DNA from: Methyloferula stellata AR4
Lineage (GTDB): Bacteria; Pseudomonadota; Alphaproteobacteria; Rhizobiales; Beijerinckiaceae
Direction: 5' to 3'
Assembly: GCF_000385335.1 (NCBI RefSeq)
Contig: NZ_ARWA01000001.1
Coordinates: 1 to 64,000, forward strand
DNA length: 64,000 nt
Shown here: one piece after another, positions 49,420 through 59,007 of the stretch
Numbering within the stretch: the first letter of the stretch is position 1
Layout: every line of letters begins with the position of its first letter
Position numbers and translations under genes: made by a program
Notes under the pieces: generated by a model
Told to the model about the DNA's origin: nothing
The model's database searches: none
Seen by the model: the letters and a program-made list of their open reading frames with translations, nothing else

Positions 49420-50490
49420 TCACAGGCTCTTTGTCCGGCCGCGCCGGCGCGGGCCTTCCGGACGAATGGAGAGGTAGGTCTTTAAATCGAGATGTAAAGA
49501 CGTACCGCCAAGAGTTGCTGAGAAGCACTCGCGCCGGTCGAGAGCGGCTTGCAGAGCGGCGCTCGCGGATTCGAGCCGGTCGAGCCGCAAAAGGACGTCT
49601 TTGCCGGCCACCGCCCGAATGACAATCTCCAAAATCCGCCCCAGAATCTCTTCCGATTCCGCGCGAAGCGGCGAAATATCGGCTTCGAAGCCGGGTTCGG
49701 CGGCGAGATTCTGCAATCCGGCGGCCAAAGCCACGGCCCGGGCTTGCAATGCAACATCAGCGCGCGCAGCGCGGGCACCGAGCCTCAGCAAGGCGTCGCG
49801 ATCGAGCCCATTTTCGGCGAGAACGCCGGAAAGGCGCCGCAATCGCGCGCGCGCATAGGCCTGATTGCGGTTCGACGGATCGTCGAAGAATGTATGTCCA
49901 CGGTCGCCGCATAAAGCGACAAGATCGTCCTTCGTCCAATCGAGCAGAGGCCGCACATGGGTGAGGCCGCCGCGCGGCGTCGCAAAGGCCATTCCGGCAA
50001 GACCTTTAAGTCCGCTGCCACGCAACAGGCGAAACAAAATCGTCTCCGCCTGATCATCGGCGTGATGCGCGGTGACGAGACAATCGGCGCCGATCTCGGC
50101 GGCATAGGCGCATAAGAGCCCATAGCGGGCGTCGCGGGCACGTTCCTGAACGCGGGTTTTCGGCTTCTCGCCGTCCCATGAAAGAACACGATGCGGCAAG
50201 CCGAGCGCCTTCGCCCAAAGGCCGACCTGCTCTGCTTCATGACGCGATTCGGGCCGCAATCCATGATCGACCGTCGCCACGAGGACGGGCGGCGTATCGC
50301 CCGATTTTGCCCAGTCCGCCGCCATGAGCATCAAGGCGACGGAATCCGGTCCGCCGGACACCGCGAGCACAACCGCTTTGGCCGGCCGCAAGCTTGAGAA
50401 GATCGTCTCCACCGCCGGACTTTGCCGCAAGGCCTCCCGTTCGGGAGCCTGCCGGCGCTCTTCGCCCGGCGTAAGGAGAGGCTCTAGCAT
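49420..50490 (-). CDS. tilS: tRNA(Ile)-lysidine synthase
   Basis: A 356-residue PP-loop ATPase with SGGPDS (residues 45-50), HHADDQAETILFRLLRGSG and DPSNRN. It attaches lysine to C34 of tRNA-Ile(CAU), an essential decoding step. The ATG lies within the 3' end of cpoB (7-base overlap), so it is coupled to cpoB. ftsH follows after a 196-base gap with no visible gene. Confidence 0.95.
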   Translation of the reverse strand: MLEPLLTPGEERRQAPEREALRQSPAVETIFSSLRPAKAVVLAVSGGPDSVALMLMAADWAKSGDTPPVLVATVDHGLRPESRHEAEQVGLWAKALGLPHRVLSWDGEKPKTRVQERARDARYGLLCAYAAEIGADCLVTAHHADDQAETILFRLLRGSGLKGLAGMAFATPRGGLTHVRPLLDWTKDDLVALCGDRGHTFFDDPSNRNQAYARARLRRLSGVLAENGLDRDALLRLGARAARADVALQARAVALAAGLQNLAAEPGFEADISPLRAESEEILGRILEIVIRAVAGKDVLLRLDRLESASAALQAALDRRECFSATLGGTSLHLDLKTYLSIRPEGPRRRGRTKSL

Positions 50491-51764
50491 TTGGCTTCTT
50501 GGGCGCCCTTCTCGGCGCTGTTTTTCACCCAGCTCGCGGCGTTTGGATATTTCTTCGTCACTTCGATGAAGGTCGCGCAGGCCTGCTCCTTGGCGCCGAG
50601 CGCCTTCAAGGATTGGCCAAGGCGCAGCATGGCCTCGGGCGCATGGCCGGACGTCGAATAATCGGTCGAGATCTTCAGATATTGCTCGGCAGCTTCGCGC
50701 TGACGGCCACGCTGATAATAGGTCTCACCGAGATAATAGATCGCATCGGGCGTCATCCGGCTTTTCGGATTTTTCTGCAGGAAAGCCGAAAAGCTCTTTT
50801 CGGCGTTTTCATATTCCTTCTGCTTGAAATAGCCGAGCGCCGAATCGAACTCGTCTTTCGGCGAGGCGGCGGCCGGGATGGTCGCCACTTGCGTCCCCGG
50901 CGTCGCGCTCGGCGCCTGAGGCGTCAAGGGAATTTGCCGCGGCGCCGCGGCTGTTCCGGCGCCCGGAGTGGTACTGGCCGGCGTAGACGAGGACATGGAC
51001 GACCGCCGGCCTGAGGAAAGATCGAGCGGCGCATTCGGATCACCTTCATCCTCGGCGATGATGCTCGGTGTCCCACTGCGGGAGGCGCTTCGCTGCGGTT
51101 CGGGAGGCGGCAAAGCCGTTGCGGTCGAGGCAATGCTGCCGAGCTGGCGCGGTGCGCCCGGCGCATTGGGATCGGAGGCCGGATCGAAAGCATCGCCGCG
51201 ATGGCCCCGCAGAGGACTGGGCGAAGAATTAGGCGAGAGATCCGCGCTTGCCGTAGCACTTGGGCTCGAGCTCGGCGGCAAAACGGCGTCGCTGTCCGAA
51301 GCATCGGTCCGTTTCTGCAGGTGCGACGCGCCGCCATGGCCGCCGATATCCTGAAAGCGGAAATCGACATCCTGCTGGAATTTCTTCAGCGCATCCTCAA
51401 GCTTACGCTCAGCGAATTGCATTTGCTCGATCTGCCCGTTGATCTGCCGGATCTCGTTTTCGAGATGGGTCACTCGCACGTCGAGGCCGGCGGCATCTTG
51501 GGCCGGCGGGCTGTTAGGGCTGTTATAAGATGGGCCGCCATAATCGTCTCCGCCGCCGACATTGCCGGGCGGACGCCCATAACCATAGCCCTGCGCGAAT
51601 TGGTTCTGGAGTTTCGATTTCAATCCCTCGATCTGGCTTTGAAGCTGATCGAGGCGACCCGAGGTAGGCAGGGGGTCTTCGGCTGCGGCCACCGTGCCAA
51701 GCAAGGCTAAACCGGCGAGCGGCGCGCCGATCACGGGCAAAAAGACTTTAATGGGAAAGAACAT
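50484..51764 (-). CDS. cpoB: Cell-division coordinator CpoB (YbgF), TPR protein
   Basis: A 426-residue exported protein: signal peptide (1-27, ending VAAA), an N-terminal coiled coil (about 75-130, VTHLENEIRQINGQIEQM), a long low-complexity Ser/Pro/Ala linker (about 150-300), and a C-terminal TPR domain (about 305-426) starting DEFDSALGYFKQKEYENAE. CpoB links PBP1B activity to the Tol-Pal system. The linker is longer than in E. coli, as in other Rhizobiales. The usual neighbour pal lies 10 kb away in the opposite orientation. Confidence 0.93.
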   Translation of the reverse strand: MFFPIKVFLPVIGAPLAGLALLGTVAAAEDPLPTSGRLDQLQSQIEGLKSKLQNQFAQGYGYGRPPGNVGGGDDYGGPSYNSPNSPPAQDAAGLDVRVTHLENEIRQINGQIEQMQFAERKLEDALKKFQQDVDFRFQDIGGHGGASHLQKRTDASDSDAVLPPSSSPSATASADLSPNSSPSPLRGHRGDAFDPASDPNAPGAPRQLGSIASTATALPPPEPQRSASRSGTPSIIAEDEGDPNAPLDLSSGRRSSMSSSTPASTTPGAGTAAAPRQIPLTPQAPSATPGTQVATIPAAASPKDEFDSALGYFKQKEYENAEKSFSAFLQKNPKSRMTPDAIYYLGETYYQRGRQREAAEQYLKISTDYSTSGHAPEAMLRLGQSLKALGAKEQACATFIEVTKKYPNAASWVKNSAEKGAQEAKC

Positions 51765-52170
51765 GCGGCAAGGTCCTATTGTGCCGGCGGGAGATTCGAA
51801 TCTAGACGCGTAGTTCGACCAAATTTAGGTTGCCCGGCGCATTTCGTTCGCTGTCACAAACTGCCTTAATGCAGCGTGAATTCCAGGCGATGATCACCTG
51901 CTCAGGTCTAGCGCAGGGCTTTCCTGTAGCCTATTCTAAGCAGTTGTTTCAACATGCGATCTATCCAAAAGCCTGCGGCATTTCCGAAGGTATGGCGTAG
52001 CGAATTCTTATCGTCTTTGGCTCTATTATGCCAATAAATGACGATTCGCATCGCATTTACCGTTTGGAACGGCGACCCGGCCCGACCTGCCGGCAGGGTG
52101 GTTTCCTTCACCTCGACCGTGTAAACATGAGCCGAGCCCGTTTCGAACTTACCGGAGAATGTTTCACCGC
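51765..52170. other. 406-base divergent intergenic region
   Basis: Lies between the starts of cpoB (minus) and glmM (plus) and should contain both promoters. A 67-codon minus-strand frame at 51908-52111 has poor coding composition and no good start. No repeat or RNA gene is recognised. Confidence 0.5.
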
Positions 52171-53517
52171 ATGAGCCGCAAATATTTCGGAACCGACGGC
52201 ATCAGGGGCCGCGCCAATGGCACGATCACCGCCGAACTCGCGATGAAAGTCGCGCAGGCGACCGGCGTCGTCTTCCAGCACGGCGACCACCGCCACAGAG
52301 CAGTGATCGGCAAGGACACCCGCCTCTCCGGCTATATGATCGAATATGCGATGGTCGCGGGTTTTACCTCCGTCGGCATGGACGTGCTGTTGCTGGGGCC
52401 GATGCCGACGCCGGCCGTCGCCATGCTGACGCGCTCGATGCGCGCCGATGTCGGCGTCATGATTTCGGCCTCGCACAATCTTTTCGAGGACAATGGGATC
52501 AAGCTCTTCGGGCCGGACGGCTATAAGCTCTCCGACGCGGTCGAAGCCAAGATCGAAGCCTTGATGGACGAGGATCTCAGCCGCAAATTGTCGAAGGCCC
52601 CCGATCTCGGCCGCGCCAAGCGCGTCGATGACGTCCGCGCCCGCTATATCGAATTCGCCAAACATACTTTGCCGCGCAACCTTTCGCTCGAAGGCCTCCG
52701 CATCGTCATCGATTGCGCCAACGGCGCCGCCTATAAGCTCGCGCCCGAAGCTCTATGGGAGCTTGGCGCCGAGGTATTTTCGATTGGCGTTCAGCCCGAC
52801 GGTTTGAACATCAATCTCGGCGTCGGCTCGACAGCGCCCGAAGCGCTCGCCAAAAAAGTCCGCGAGATGCGCGCCGATATCGGCATCGCGCTCGACGGTG
52901 ATGCCGATCGCGTGCTCATCGTCGACGAGACCGGCAAGATCGTCGATGGCGATCAGTTGATGGCAGCAATCGCCGAAAGCTGGCAGGAAGACGGACGTCT
53001 CTCCCAGCCGGGCATCGTCGCGACGCTCATGTCGAATCTCGGCCTCGAACGCTTCCTGTCGAGCATCCATTTGTCTTTGGCGCGGACGGCTGTCGGCGAC
53101 CGCTACGTGCTCGAACATATGCGCGAGCACGGCTATAATGTCGGCGGCGAGCAATCGGGCCATATCATCCTGTCCGATTACGGCACGACCGGAGACGGAC
53201 TCGTCGCAGCTCTGCAGGTTCTCGCCGTGGTCAAGCGCAAGATGAAACCGGTGAGCCAGGTCTGCCACCGCTTTGAGCCGCTGCCGCAGATTTTGAAGAA
53301 TGTCCGGTTCAAGGCCGGGCAGCCGCTTTCCGAGGAACGCGTCTTGCGCGTGATCGAAGACGGCAAGCAAAGGCTCGCCAATGCCGGCCGCCTCGTGATC
53401 CGGCTGTCGGGGACGGAGCCTGTCGTGCGCGTCATGGCGGAAGGCGACGATGCCGATCTCATCGAACGGGTCGTCGATGATATTTGCGATGCGCTGACGA
53501 CGGCCGCGGCGGCTTAA
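52171..53517 (+). CDS. glmM: Phosphoglucosamine mutase
   Basis: A 448-residue alpha-D-phosphohexomutase. The N-terminus [11 protein letters not shown], phosphoserine Ser101 in ISASHN, metal loop DGDADR and the C-terminal [12 protein letters not shown] phosphate loop are all present. It converts glucosamine-6-phosphate to glucosamine-1-phosphate for UDP-GlcNAc. The ATG at 52171 (MSRKYFG) matches family starts; the ATG at 52159 sits too close to the GGAGA. In many relatives it follows ftsH, but here ftsH is on the other strand 3 kb away. Confidence 0.96.
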   Translation: MSRKYFGTDGIRGRANGTITAELAMKVAQATGVVFQHGDHRHRAVIGKDTRLSGYMIEYAMVAGFTSVGMDVLLLGPMPTPAVAMLTRSMRADVGVMISASHNLFEDNGIKLFGPDGYKLSDAVEAKIEALMDEDLSRKLSKAPDLGRAKRVDDVRARYIEFAKHTLPRNLSLEGLRIVIDCANGAAYKLAPEALWELGAEVFSIGVQPDGLNINLGVGSTAPEALAKKVREMRADIGIALDGDADRVLIVDETGKIVDGDQLMAAIAESWQEDGRLSQPGIVATLMSNLGLERFLSSIHLSLARTAVGDRYVLEHMREHGYNVGGEQSGHIILSDYGTTGDGLVAALQVLAVVKRKMKPVSQVCHRFEPLPQILKNVRFKAGQPLSEERVLRVIEDGKQRLANAGRLVIRLSGTEPVVRVMAEGDDADLIERVVDDICDALTTAAAA

Positions 53518-53528
53518 GGGATCGCCAA

Positions 53529-53654
53529 CCCTCTCCCACAGGGAGAGGGTGGTCAGCGGAGCTGACCGGGTGAGGGGGTACAATCGCGACATTTCAGATC
53601 GTAACCCCTCATCCGCCTCGCATTCGCTCGGCACCTTCTCCCACAGGGAGAAGG
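53529..53654. repeat. Dispersed palindromic repeat pair (family B, copy 3)
   Basis: Left unit CCCTCTCCCACAGGGAGAGG with inner stem GGTCAGCGGAGCTGACC and GGGTGAGGGGG. Right unit GTAACCCCTCATCC with a weaker centre GCCTCGCATTCGCTCGGC and CTTCTCCCACAGGGAGAAGG. Located just after glmM. Confidence 0.88.
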
Positions 53655-53701
53655 TTCACGCGTTTGGAATTGTGTTCATCTTGGCAGATTGCTTAAACTT
53701 C

Positions 53702-54046
53702 ATGCCCCTCATCTATAAAATCGCCTCGGCGAAACTCTGGCGCGAGGCCGAAAGCCAGGGCCGCTTTGACGGCGCACCGATCGATCTCAAAGATGGCTAC
53801 ATCCATTTTTCGACGGCCGAACAAGCGCCCGAGACCGTGGCGCTGCATTTCAAAGGCCAGGACGATCTCGTCATCGCCGCCATCGACGCGGAAAAGCTCA
53901 AAGACAATCTGAAATGGGAGCCGTCGCGTGGCGGCTCTTTGTTTCCGCATCTCTATGGCGCTTTGCCGATCAAGGCCGTCATCTGGGTCAAGCCATTGCC
54001 GATGAATGCCGACGGCAGCCATGATTTTTCCGGCATCGATTTATGA
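53702..54046 (+). CDS. DUF952 family protein
   Basis: A 114-residue protein matching DUF952: IYKIASAKLWREAESQG at the start, DGYIHFSTAEQ in the middle, WEPSRGGSLFPHLYG towards the end. The family resembles ADP-ribosyltransferase-fold or glutathione-related proteins in some classifications, but function is unproven. It often lies directly upstream of pyrD in alphaproteobacteria, as here, although a palindromic repeat separates the two. The ATG at 53702 fits the family; earlier codons lie in repeat B. Confidence 0.85.
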   Translation: MPLIYKIASAKLWREAESQGRFDGAPIDLKDGYIHFSTAEQAPETVALHFKGQDDLVIAAIDAEKLKDNLKWEPSRGGSLFPHLYGALPIKAVIWVKPLPMNADGSHDFSGIDL

Positions 54047-54099
54047 TTGGTTCGTTTCGCGAGAGTCTGCGGCAGAGGAATAGACGGAGTTTCTTCGAT

Positions 54100-54217
54100 C
54101 CCTCGTCCTTCGAGACGCCGCTAACGCGGCTCCTCAGGATGAGGGGTTTGAAGACTTGGCCTCAATTAGCCCTCATCCTGAGGAGCGAGCGAAGCTCGCG
54201 TCTCGAAGGACGAGGGC
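54100..54217. repeat. Dispersed palindromic repeat pair (family A, copy 3)
   Basis: Left unit CCCTCGTCCTTCGAGACG with inner stem CCGCTAACGCGG and CTCCTCAGGATGAGGGG. Right unit inverted, CCCTCATCCTGAGGAG, with inner stem GCGAGCGAAGCTCGC and GTCTCGAAGGACGAGGG. The best-preserved copy in the window. Confidence 0.9.
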
Positions 54218-54245
54218 GCTCATTTAGCGGTGCGAACAGGGGCTC

Positions 54246-55349
54246 ATGATCAGCCGCTTAGCCAAATGGGCGAGGCCCCTGCTCTTCCGGCTCGATCCCG
54301 AGACGGCGCATCATCTGACGATCGCGGCGCTCCAGATCGCGCCCTTACCCAAGTCAGTACCCGAGGATCCGCGCCTTAGCGTGGAGGCATTCGGCCTTTC
54401 CTTCAGCAATCCGCTCGGGCTCGCGGCGGGCTTCGATAAGAATGCGCAGGTGCCGGACCGCATGGCGCGTCTCGGCTTCGGCTTCGTCGAAGTGGGCACG
54501 GTGACGCCGCGCCCGCAAGCCGGCAATCCGCGTCCGCGTCTGTTTCGCCTCGCCCAAGATGAAGCGGCGATCAATCGTTTCGGCTTCAACAACGAGGGCC
54601 ACGCGAGCGTCCATCAGCGGCTTCTCGCACATCCTTGCACCGCCGTGCCGCTCGGCATCAATCTTGGCGCCAATAAAGATACGGAAGATCGCGCCGGCGA
54701 CTATGTGCAAGGCATCGGGCGCTTTGCCGATGTCGCATCCTATTTCACGATCAATGTCTCGTCGCCGAATACGCCGGGCCTGCGCGATCTCCAGGGCGCG
54801 CAAGCGCTCGACGATCTTTTGGCCCGCGTGCTGGCCGCGCGAGACGTTGCGAGCGAACATCATGGCCGTAAGCCCGTGCTTTTGAAGATCGCGCCCGATC
54901 TGACCTTGAATGAATTGGATGCGATTGTTTCGACCGCGCGGCAAAAAAAGATCGATGGGCTGATCGTCTCGAACACGACGGTGACACGCCCGCCTTCACT
55001 TCGCGGCGCGGCGCAGAGCGAGACCGGCGGCCTCTCCGGCAAGCCTCTGTTCGACCTCTCGACGCGCATGCTCGCCGAGACCTATCTGAGAGTCGAAGAC
55101 CAATTTCCGCTGATCGGCGTCGGCGGGATCGACAGCGCGGAAACAGCCTTCGCCAAGATCGAGGCTGGGGCGACGCTGGTGCAGCTTTATACGGCGATGG
55201 TCTTTCACGGACCGGCGCTGATCGGCGACATCAAGCGCGGGCTTTTGCGCATCCTCGACGAAAAAAACTATCCGCTGCTCGCCGAGGCGATCGGCACGGG
55301 CGCGGCGGACTGGGCTGCCGGAAAGGCCTCTCTCACCAGGTGCCGATAG
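54246..55349 (+). CDS. pyrD: Dihydroorotate dehydrogenase (quinone), class 2
   Basis: A 367-residue FMN enzyme. Class 2 features are the N-terminal membrane-associating helices (residues 1-35), GLAAGFDKNAQ, GTVTPRPQAGNPRPR, NRFGFNNEG, and NVSSPNTPGLR with the catalytic Ser at about 172-173. It oxidises dihydroorotate to orotate and passes electrons to ubiquinone. Its 3' end overlaps the convergent MATE gene by 82 bases. Confidence 0.96.
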   Translation: MISRLAKWARPLLFRLDPETAHHLTIAALQIAPLPKSVPEDPRLSVEAFGLSFSNPLGLAAGFDKNAQVPDRMARLGFGFVEVGTVTPRPQAGNPRPRLFRLAQDEAAINRFGFNNEGHASVHQRLLAHPCTAVPLGINLGANKDTEDRAGDYVQGIGRFADVASYFTINVSSPNTPGLRDLQGAQALDDLLARVLAARDVASEHHGRKPVLLKIAPDLTLNELDAIVSTARQKKIDGLIVSNTTVTRPPSLRGAAQSETGGLSGKPLFDLSTRMLAETYLRVEDQFPLIGVGGIDSAETAFAKIEAGATLVQLYTAMVFHGPALIGDIKRGLLRILDEKNYPLLAEAIGTGAADWAAGKASLTRCR

Positions 55350-56644
55350 CGCCAATAGAGCGTCGCGCCGCGTGTGCTGAGAAAGACGAGAATCGCGAGC
55401 CAAAGGCCGGCATTGCCGAGTGGCTTCAGCAGAACGAAACTCAAGAGATAGAGCGCCATCGAGACGAGCATCATGTTGCGCATATCGCGCGTCCAGGCGG
55501 CGCCTATGAAAACCCCGTCGAAATCAAAGCAGGCAGCCCCGACAAAGGTCGCGGCCGCGGCATAGGGAATGTAGTTCCAGGCCGCTTCCCGGACGGCCTC
55601 GTTCGTCGTGACGAAACCGATGAAGGCATGGCCGCCCAAAAACTCGGCCACCGACAGGCAAGCTGAAAAACCAAGGCACCAGAGCATCGTGAGCCGCACC
55701 GCGGTGCGAAAGCGCGCGCCGTCGCCCGCACCAAAGGCCTGCCCGCAAAGCTGCTGCGCGGCAGTGGCGAATCCGTCGAGGAAAAAGGCGCCGATCAAAT
55801 AAAGGTTCATCAAAACGGCATTGGCCGCCAGCACGACATCGCCGCCGCGCGCGCCTTGCGCGGTGAAAAAGGCATAGCTGAACAAAAGCGCCGCCGTGCG
55901 GATCATCAGGTCGCGGTTGATCGCCATCATCTGGACGAGGCGGGCGCGGTCCTTGAGGATTTTAGCTTCGACCACGAACCAGTGACGGTCGAAGAAGGTG
56001 AGCGTGAAGAAGCCTCCGCAAACGCCGAGAATTTCGGCGAGCAATGTGCCGATCGCGGAGCCGCGCACTCCAAGCGACAGTCCATAGACCAGCACGATAT
56101 TGAAGACGATGTTGGAAAGGTTGATGAGAACCTGCAAGCCGAGCGCGACGCCGGTCTTGCCGCGGCCGATGAAGACGCCAAGCAGCACGTAATTGGCGAG
56201 CGCGATGGGCGCCGACCAGATCCTGATGTCGAAATAGGATCGTGCCGCCTCGGTGACGGCCGGGCTCGCAGAGAGCAGAGAAAAGCCGATCCAGGCGATG
56301 GGCCTTTGCAGAACGATCAGCAAAAGGCCAAGCCCGACAGCCATGATCATGGCGCGCATAAGAACGGCATGGCCTTCCATGGTGTCGCCGCGGCCAAGCG
56401 CTTGCGCGGCGAGGCTCGCTGTCCCCATTCGGAGAAAGCCGAAACCCCAGAAGGTGAAATCGAAGACGACCGCCGCGGCAGCGATGGCGCCAAGGAGATA
56501 GGCTTCGCCCAGCCGCCCGATCACCGCCGCATCGACAAAACCCAAAAGCGGCGTCGACAGATGCGCAAGCACCATCGGCAAAGCGAGACGCACCACTGCC
56601 GCGTGATCGATGGGCGGCGTGTCGGACCTGTTATGTTCGGACAT
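55268..56644 (-). CDS. MATE-family efflux transporter
   Basis: A 458-residue protein with 12 predicted helices in two similar halves: RLALPMVLAHLSTPLLGFVDAAVIGRLG in the first and AANAVLMNLYLIGAFFLDGFATAAQQLCGQAFGAG in the second. The wording resembles the DinF-like branch. It would export cationic compounds in exchange for H+ or Na+. The last 27 codons overlap pyrD on the other strand. A weak ribosome-binding site precedes the ATG. Substrate unknown. Confidence 0.9.
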   Translation of the reverse strand: MSEHNRSDTPPIDHAAVVRLALPMVLAHLSTPLLGFVDAAVIGRLGEAYLLGAIAAAAVVFDFTFWGFGFLRMGTASLAAQALGRGDTMEGHAVLMRAMIMAVGLGLLLIVLQRPIAWIGFSLLSASPAVTEAARSYFDIRIWSAPIALANYVLLGVFIGRGKTGVALGLQVLINLSNIVFNIVLVYGLSLGVRGSAIGTLLAEILGVCGGFFTLTFFDRHWFVVEAKILKDRARLVQMMAINRDLMIRTAALLFSYAFFTAQGARGGDVVLAANAVLMNLYLIGAFFLDGFATAAQQLCGQAFGAGDGARFRTAVRLTMLWCLGFSACLSVAEFLGGHAFIGFVTTNEAVREAAWNYIPYAAAATFVGAACFDFDGVFIGAAWTRDMRNMMLVSMALYLLSFVLLKPLGNAGLWLAILVFLSTRGATLYWRYRHLVREAFPAAQSAAPVPIASASSG

Positions 56645-56693
56645 GTTCTTGAAGGAACTCTTCGCAGCCCCCGTACTTCGACGAGGGCGGTTT

Positions 56694-57056
56694 TTACCGC
56701 GCGTGGCGCATATTCAGCAGCCGCAAGATGAGCCAGACCGGCAAGACGACCATGGCACCGGCCAGGATATAATCGCCGACTTCGCGAACGGCATCGAAAC
56801 CAAGCGACCAAATGCGGTTGGCGAAGCGCACGAGGCCGCGCCAAAGATCGACCGGATGGAGGTCGAGCCACATCATCAGGGCGCCGACGACCAATGACAC
56901 GAAAATGAGCTTCAAAACGACCGCTCCCGGCGAACCGCCGAGAAAACGGTCGATCGGCGAAGGCGGCGTCCATTGCGGCATTTTGGCCTCCGGCTGGGCG
57001 CCATTTTCGAGCCATCTGGGCGTCGCGCGTGAATAAAGATCCTGTTCGTTCGTCAT
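56694..57056 (-). CDS. Small membrane protein, DUF6460-like
   Basis: A 120-residue protein with about 40 soluble residues followed by two membrane helices (VVLKLIFVSLVVGALMMWL and YILAGAMVVLPVWLILRLL) and a basic end. The intervening LDLHPVDLWRGLVRFANRIWSLGFDAV resembles DUF6460 proteins of Rhizobiales. Function unknown. It lies 49 bases upstream of the MATE gene on the same strand, so co-transcription is possible. Confidence 0.7.
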   Translation of the reverse strand: MTNEQDLYSRATPRWLENGAQPEAKMPQWTPPSPIDRFLGGSPGAVVLKLIFVSLVVGALMMWLDLHPVDLWRGLVRFANRIWSLGFDAVREVGDYILAGAMVVLPVWLILRLLNMRHAR

Positions 57057-57184
57057 GGAAACCTCGAAAGCGGAGCAAAATCCGGCAAATCACCCCGGCA
57101 CAGCCGAAACAGACTTTATATATAGGCGAAATCGGTCCAAACCGAGAGGGGCCATCCGAACCGGACCAATAGTGGAGGATTAAA

Positions 57185-58957
57185 GTGGCGCCGCAGGCGA
57201 CGACGGAAGATCATCTCCATCGCATCGCGATCGACGGGCGCGTCGCCTTCGGCCTCGCGGTTTTGTTGTGCGGGATCGGCCTTCTCGCGCTGATGGACCG
57301 CATCGGCGTCCCCGAAGGCCTCGTGCGGGCGCTCGCCTCGATCTTTATACTCAGCGGTCTCGTGACCATCGCAGCGCTTTTGCGCACCATGCGCGTCTCG
57401 TGGTTTTACGCGGCGGGTCGCGCGGTTCCGGCACCCTATGCCGGCTTGGCCATGGCGAGCCTCGGAGCGGCGCTTTTTCTGCCTTTCATCCCGCCGGTGC
57501 CGCAGGGGACCTCGCTCACTGAGCTATTCGCGGGCTTTGCCTGCGGCATGGGCTGCGCCGCCCTCATCACCGGTCCTCTCCTGCGCAAGACGGGCGCCTT
57601 TTCGATACCGGACCTGATCGCCGCGCGTTTTCCCAACCTCGTGGCGCGGCTCGGCGCCATTCTGCTGACAGCCGCCGTCACAATCCTCATTGCGCTGGCA
57701 GGCCTTCAAGAATCGCTGTCTTCTCTCGTGGCCTTCAGCGGTTTCAGCAAGCCATTGGCCTCAGTCATCATCGCAAGCCTTCTCGTCTTCTTCATTCTGC
57801 CTGGCGGTCTTGCCAGCACGCTTTGGATTGCGACGGCGGCCACCATCATTGCCTTGACGGTCTTCGGTCTGCCTCTGTCGATCATGGCGCTGCATGGCAC
57901 ACCGATCGCGTTTCCGCTGATCGGCCATTCCAGTCTCTGGACCGACGCGCTCGTGCGCATCGAAGCCTGGACCGGCGCGGCGCAGGCCAAGGATCACATG
58001 GATCCCGTTCTGATCGCCGCCATCGCGCTCGGCATCGGCGTGCTTGCGCCATTGCTCGGACCCTCGATCGCCTGCCGCAACCGGCGCTCGGCGCAGCGCG
58101 CGGGCGTGTCCGCTTTGGGCTGGGGCGGCATTCTGATTCTGCTTGCGACCGCGACTTTGGCGCAAGCGAGCCTGTCGCTCGACCGCTTGATGGTCGGACA
58201 GGCGGCCGATGATCTGCCGCAGAGCCTTTACCAGGCCAGCGCCCAAGGCGATCTATCGATCTGCGGCGCCTCTGTCGCAGATCGCCTCGCGGCGCGGCGC
58301 GTTTGCGCGGGGCGCACGGGATTATCGAGCGCTCTGCGGCTCCAGGATATTAAAGCGAAAGGCACTTATCTCCTGACGGGCTTTGCCGAATTGGGCGGGT
58401 TCGGAAGCGCGTTTTCGGGGCTCGTGTCGGCTGCCATCATGGTCATCGGCCTGACGCTCGCAGCAATAGGCGTCCAATCCAGCGCGACCGTGCTCGGCAA
58501 CGACATGTTTTACCGGGTGCGCGACCATTCGGCTTTGACGAGCCGCAGGCTCGCCGTCACACGCGCCTTCGCCATCACGATCATTGTGCTCTGCGCCGTG
58601 GGCGTCAATCTTGTCTCGATCTATCCGCAGACATTGATTGCCCTTGCGATTCTCCTGTCGGCGTCAGGGATCGCACCTTTGCTGATGCTGACGCTCTGGC
58701 CGCGTGCGACAAGCGTCGATGCGACGGTCACTTTGCTGGTTGGGCTTGTCAGCGCCGAGATCCTGATCGGACCGAAGCCTCTGGCCTCCGGCCTCGATCG
58801 CTACGCGATCAGCGCTCTTCTGGCCAGCGTCGCCGGCCTTTTGGCCGGCATCCTGACAAGTTCGATACGGCGCCGGACTACGAGCGACGGCAGCACATTT
58901 ACGCGAGCCATTCTCCAAGAGAGCGGCGAATGGCTGCATCCGGATAAGGGCGTTTAG
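57185..58957 (+). CDS. Solute:sodium symporter (SSS) family protein, divergent
   Basis: A 590-residue membrane protein with 13-14 predicted helices. Features of SSS proteins include GRAVPAPYAGLAMAS (near the first conserved block), TGAFSIPDLIAARFP, and the late GVQSSATVLGNDMFYRV segment seen in ActP-like transporters. Start is GTG with GGAGG seven bases upstream. Family members take up acetate, proline or other solutes with Na+. It contains a less usual soluble loop (about residues 330-385) with three cysteines. Substrate not predictable. Confidence 0.85.
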   Translation: MAPQATTEDHLHRIAIDGRVAFGLAVLLCGIGLLALMDRIGVPEGLVRALASIFILSGLVTIAALLRTMRVSWFYAAGRAVPAPYAGLAMASLGAALFLPFIPPVPQGTSLTELFAGFACGMGCAALITGPLLRKTGAFSIPDLIAARFPNLVARLGAILLTAAVTILIALAGLQESLSSLVAFSGFSKPLASVIIASLLVFFILPGGLASTLWIATAATIIALTVFGLPLSIMALHGTPIAFPLIGHSSLWTDALVRIEAWTGAAQAKDHMDPVLIAAIALGIGVLAPLLGPSIACRNRRSAQRAGVSALGWGGILILLATATLAQASLSLDRLMVGQAADDLPQSLYQASAQGDLSICGASVADRLAARRVCAGRTGLSSALRLQDIKAKGTYLLTGFAELGGFGSAFSGLVSAAIMVIGLTLAAIGVQSSATVLGNDMFYRVRDHSALTSRRLAVTRAFAITIIVLCAVGVNLVSIYPQTLIALAILLSASGIAPLLMLTLWPRATSVDATVTLLVGLVSAEILIGPKPLASGLDRYAISALLASVAGLLAGILTSSIRRRTTSDGSTFTRAILQESGEWLHPDKGV

Positions 58958-59007
58958 GCTTTTAGGGTCAGAACTTGCGCAATCCGAGGGCCGTCATTGA
59001 TCTGCTC

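Noticed and set aside
51908-52111. 67-residue minus-strand gene between cpoB and glmM
   Set aside because: Weak start context, AT-rich irregular codons and no recognised family.
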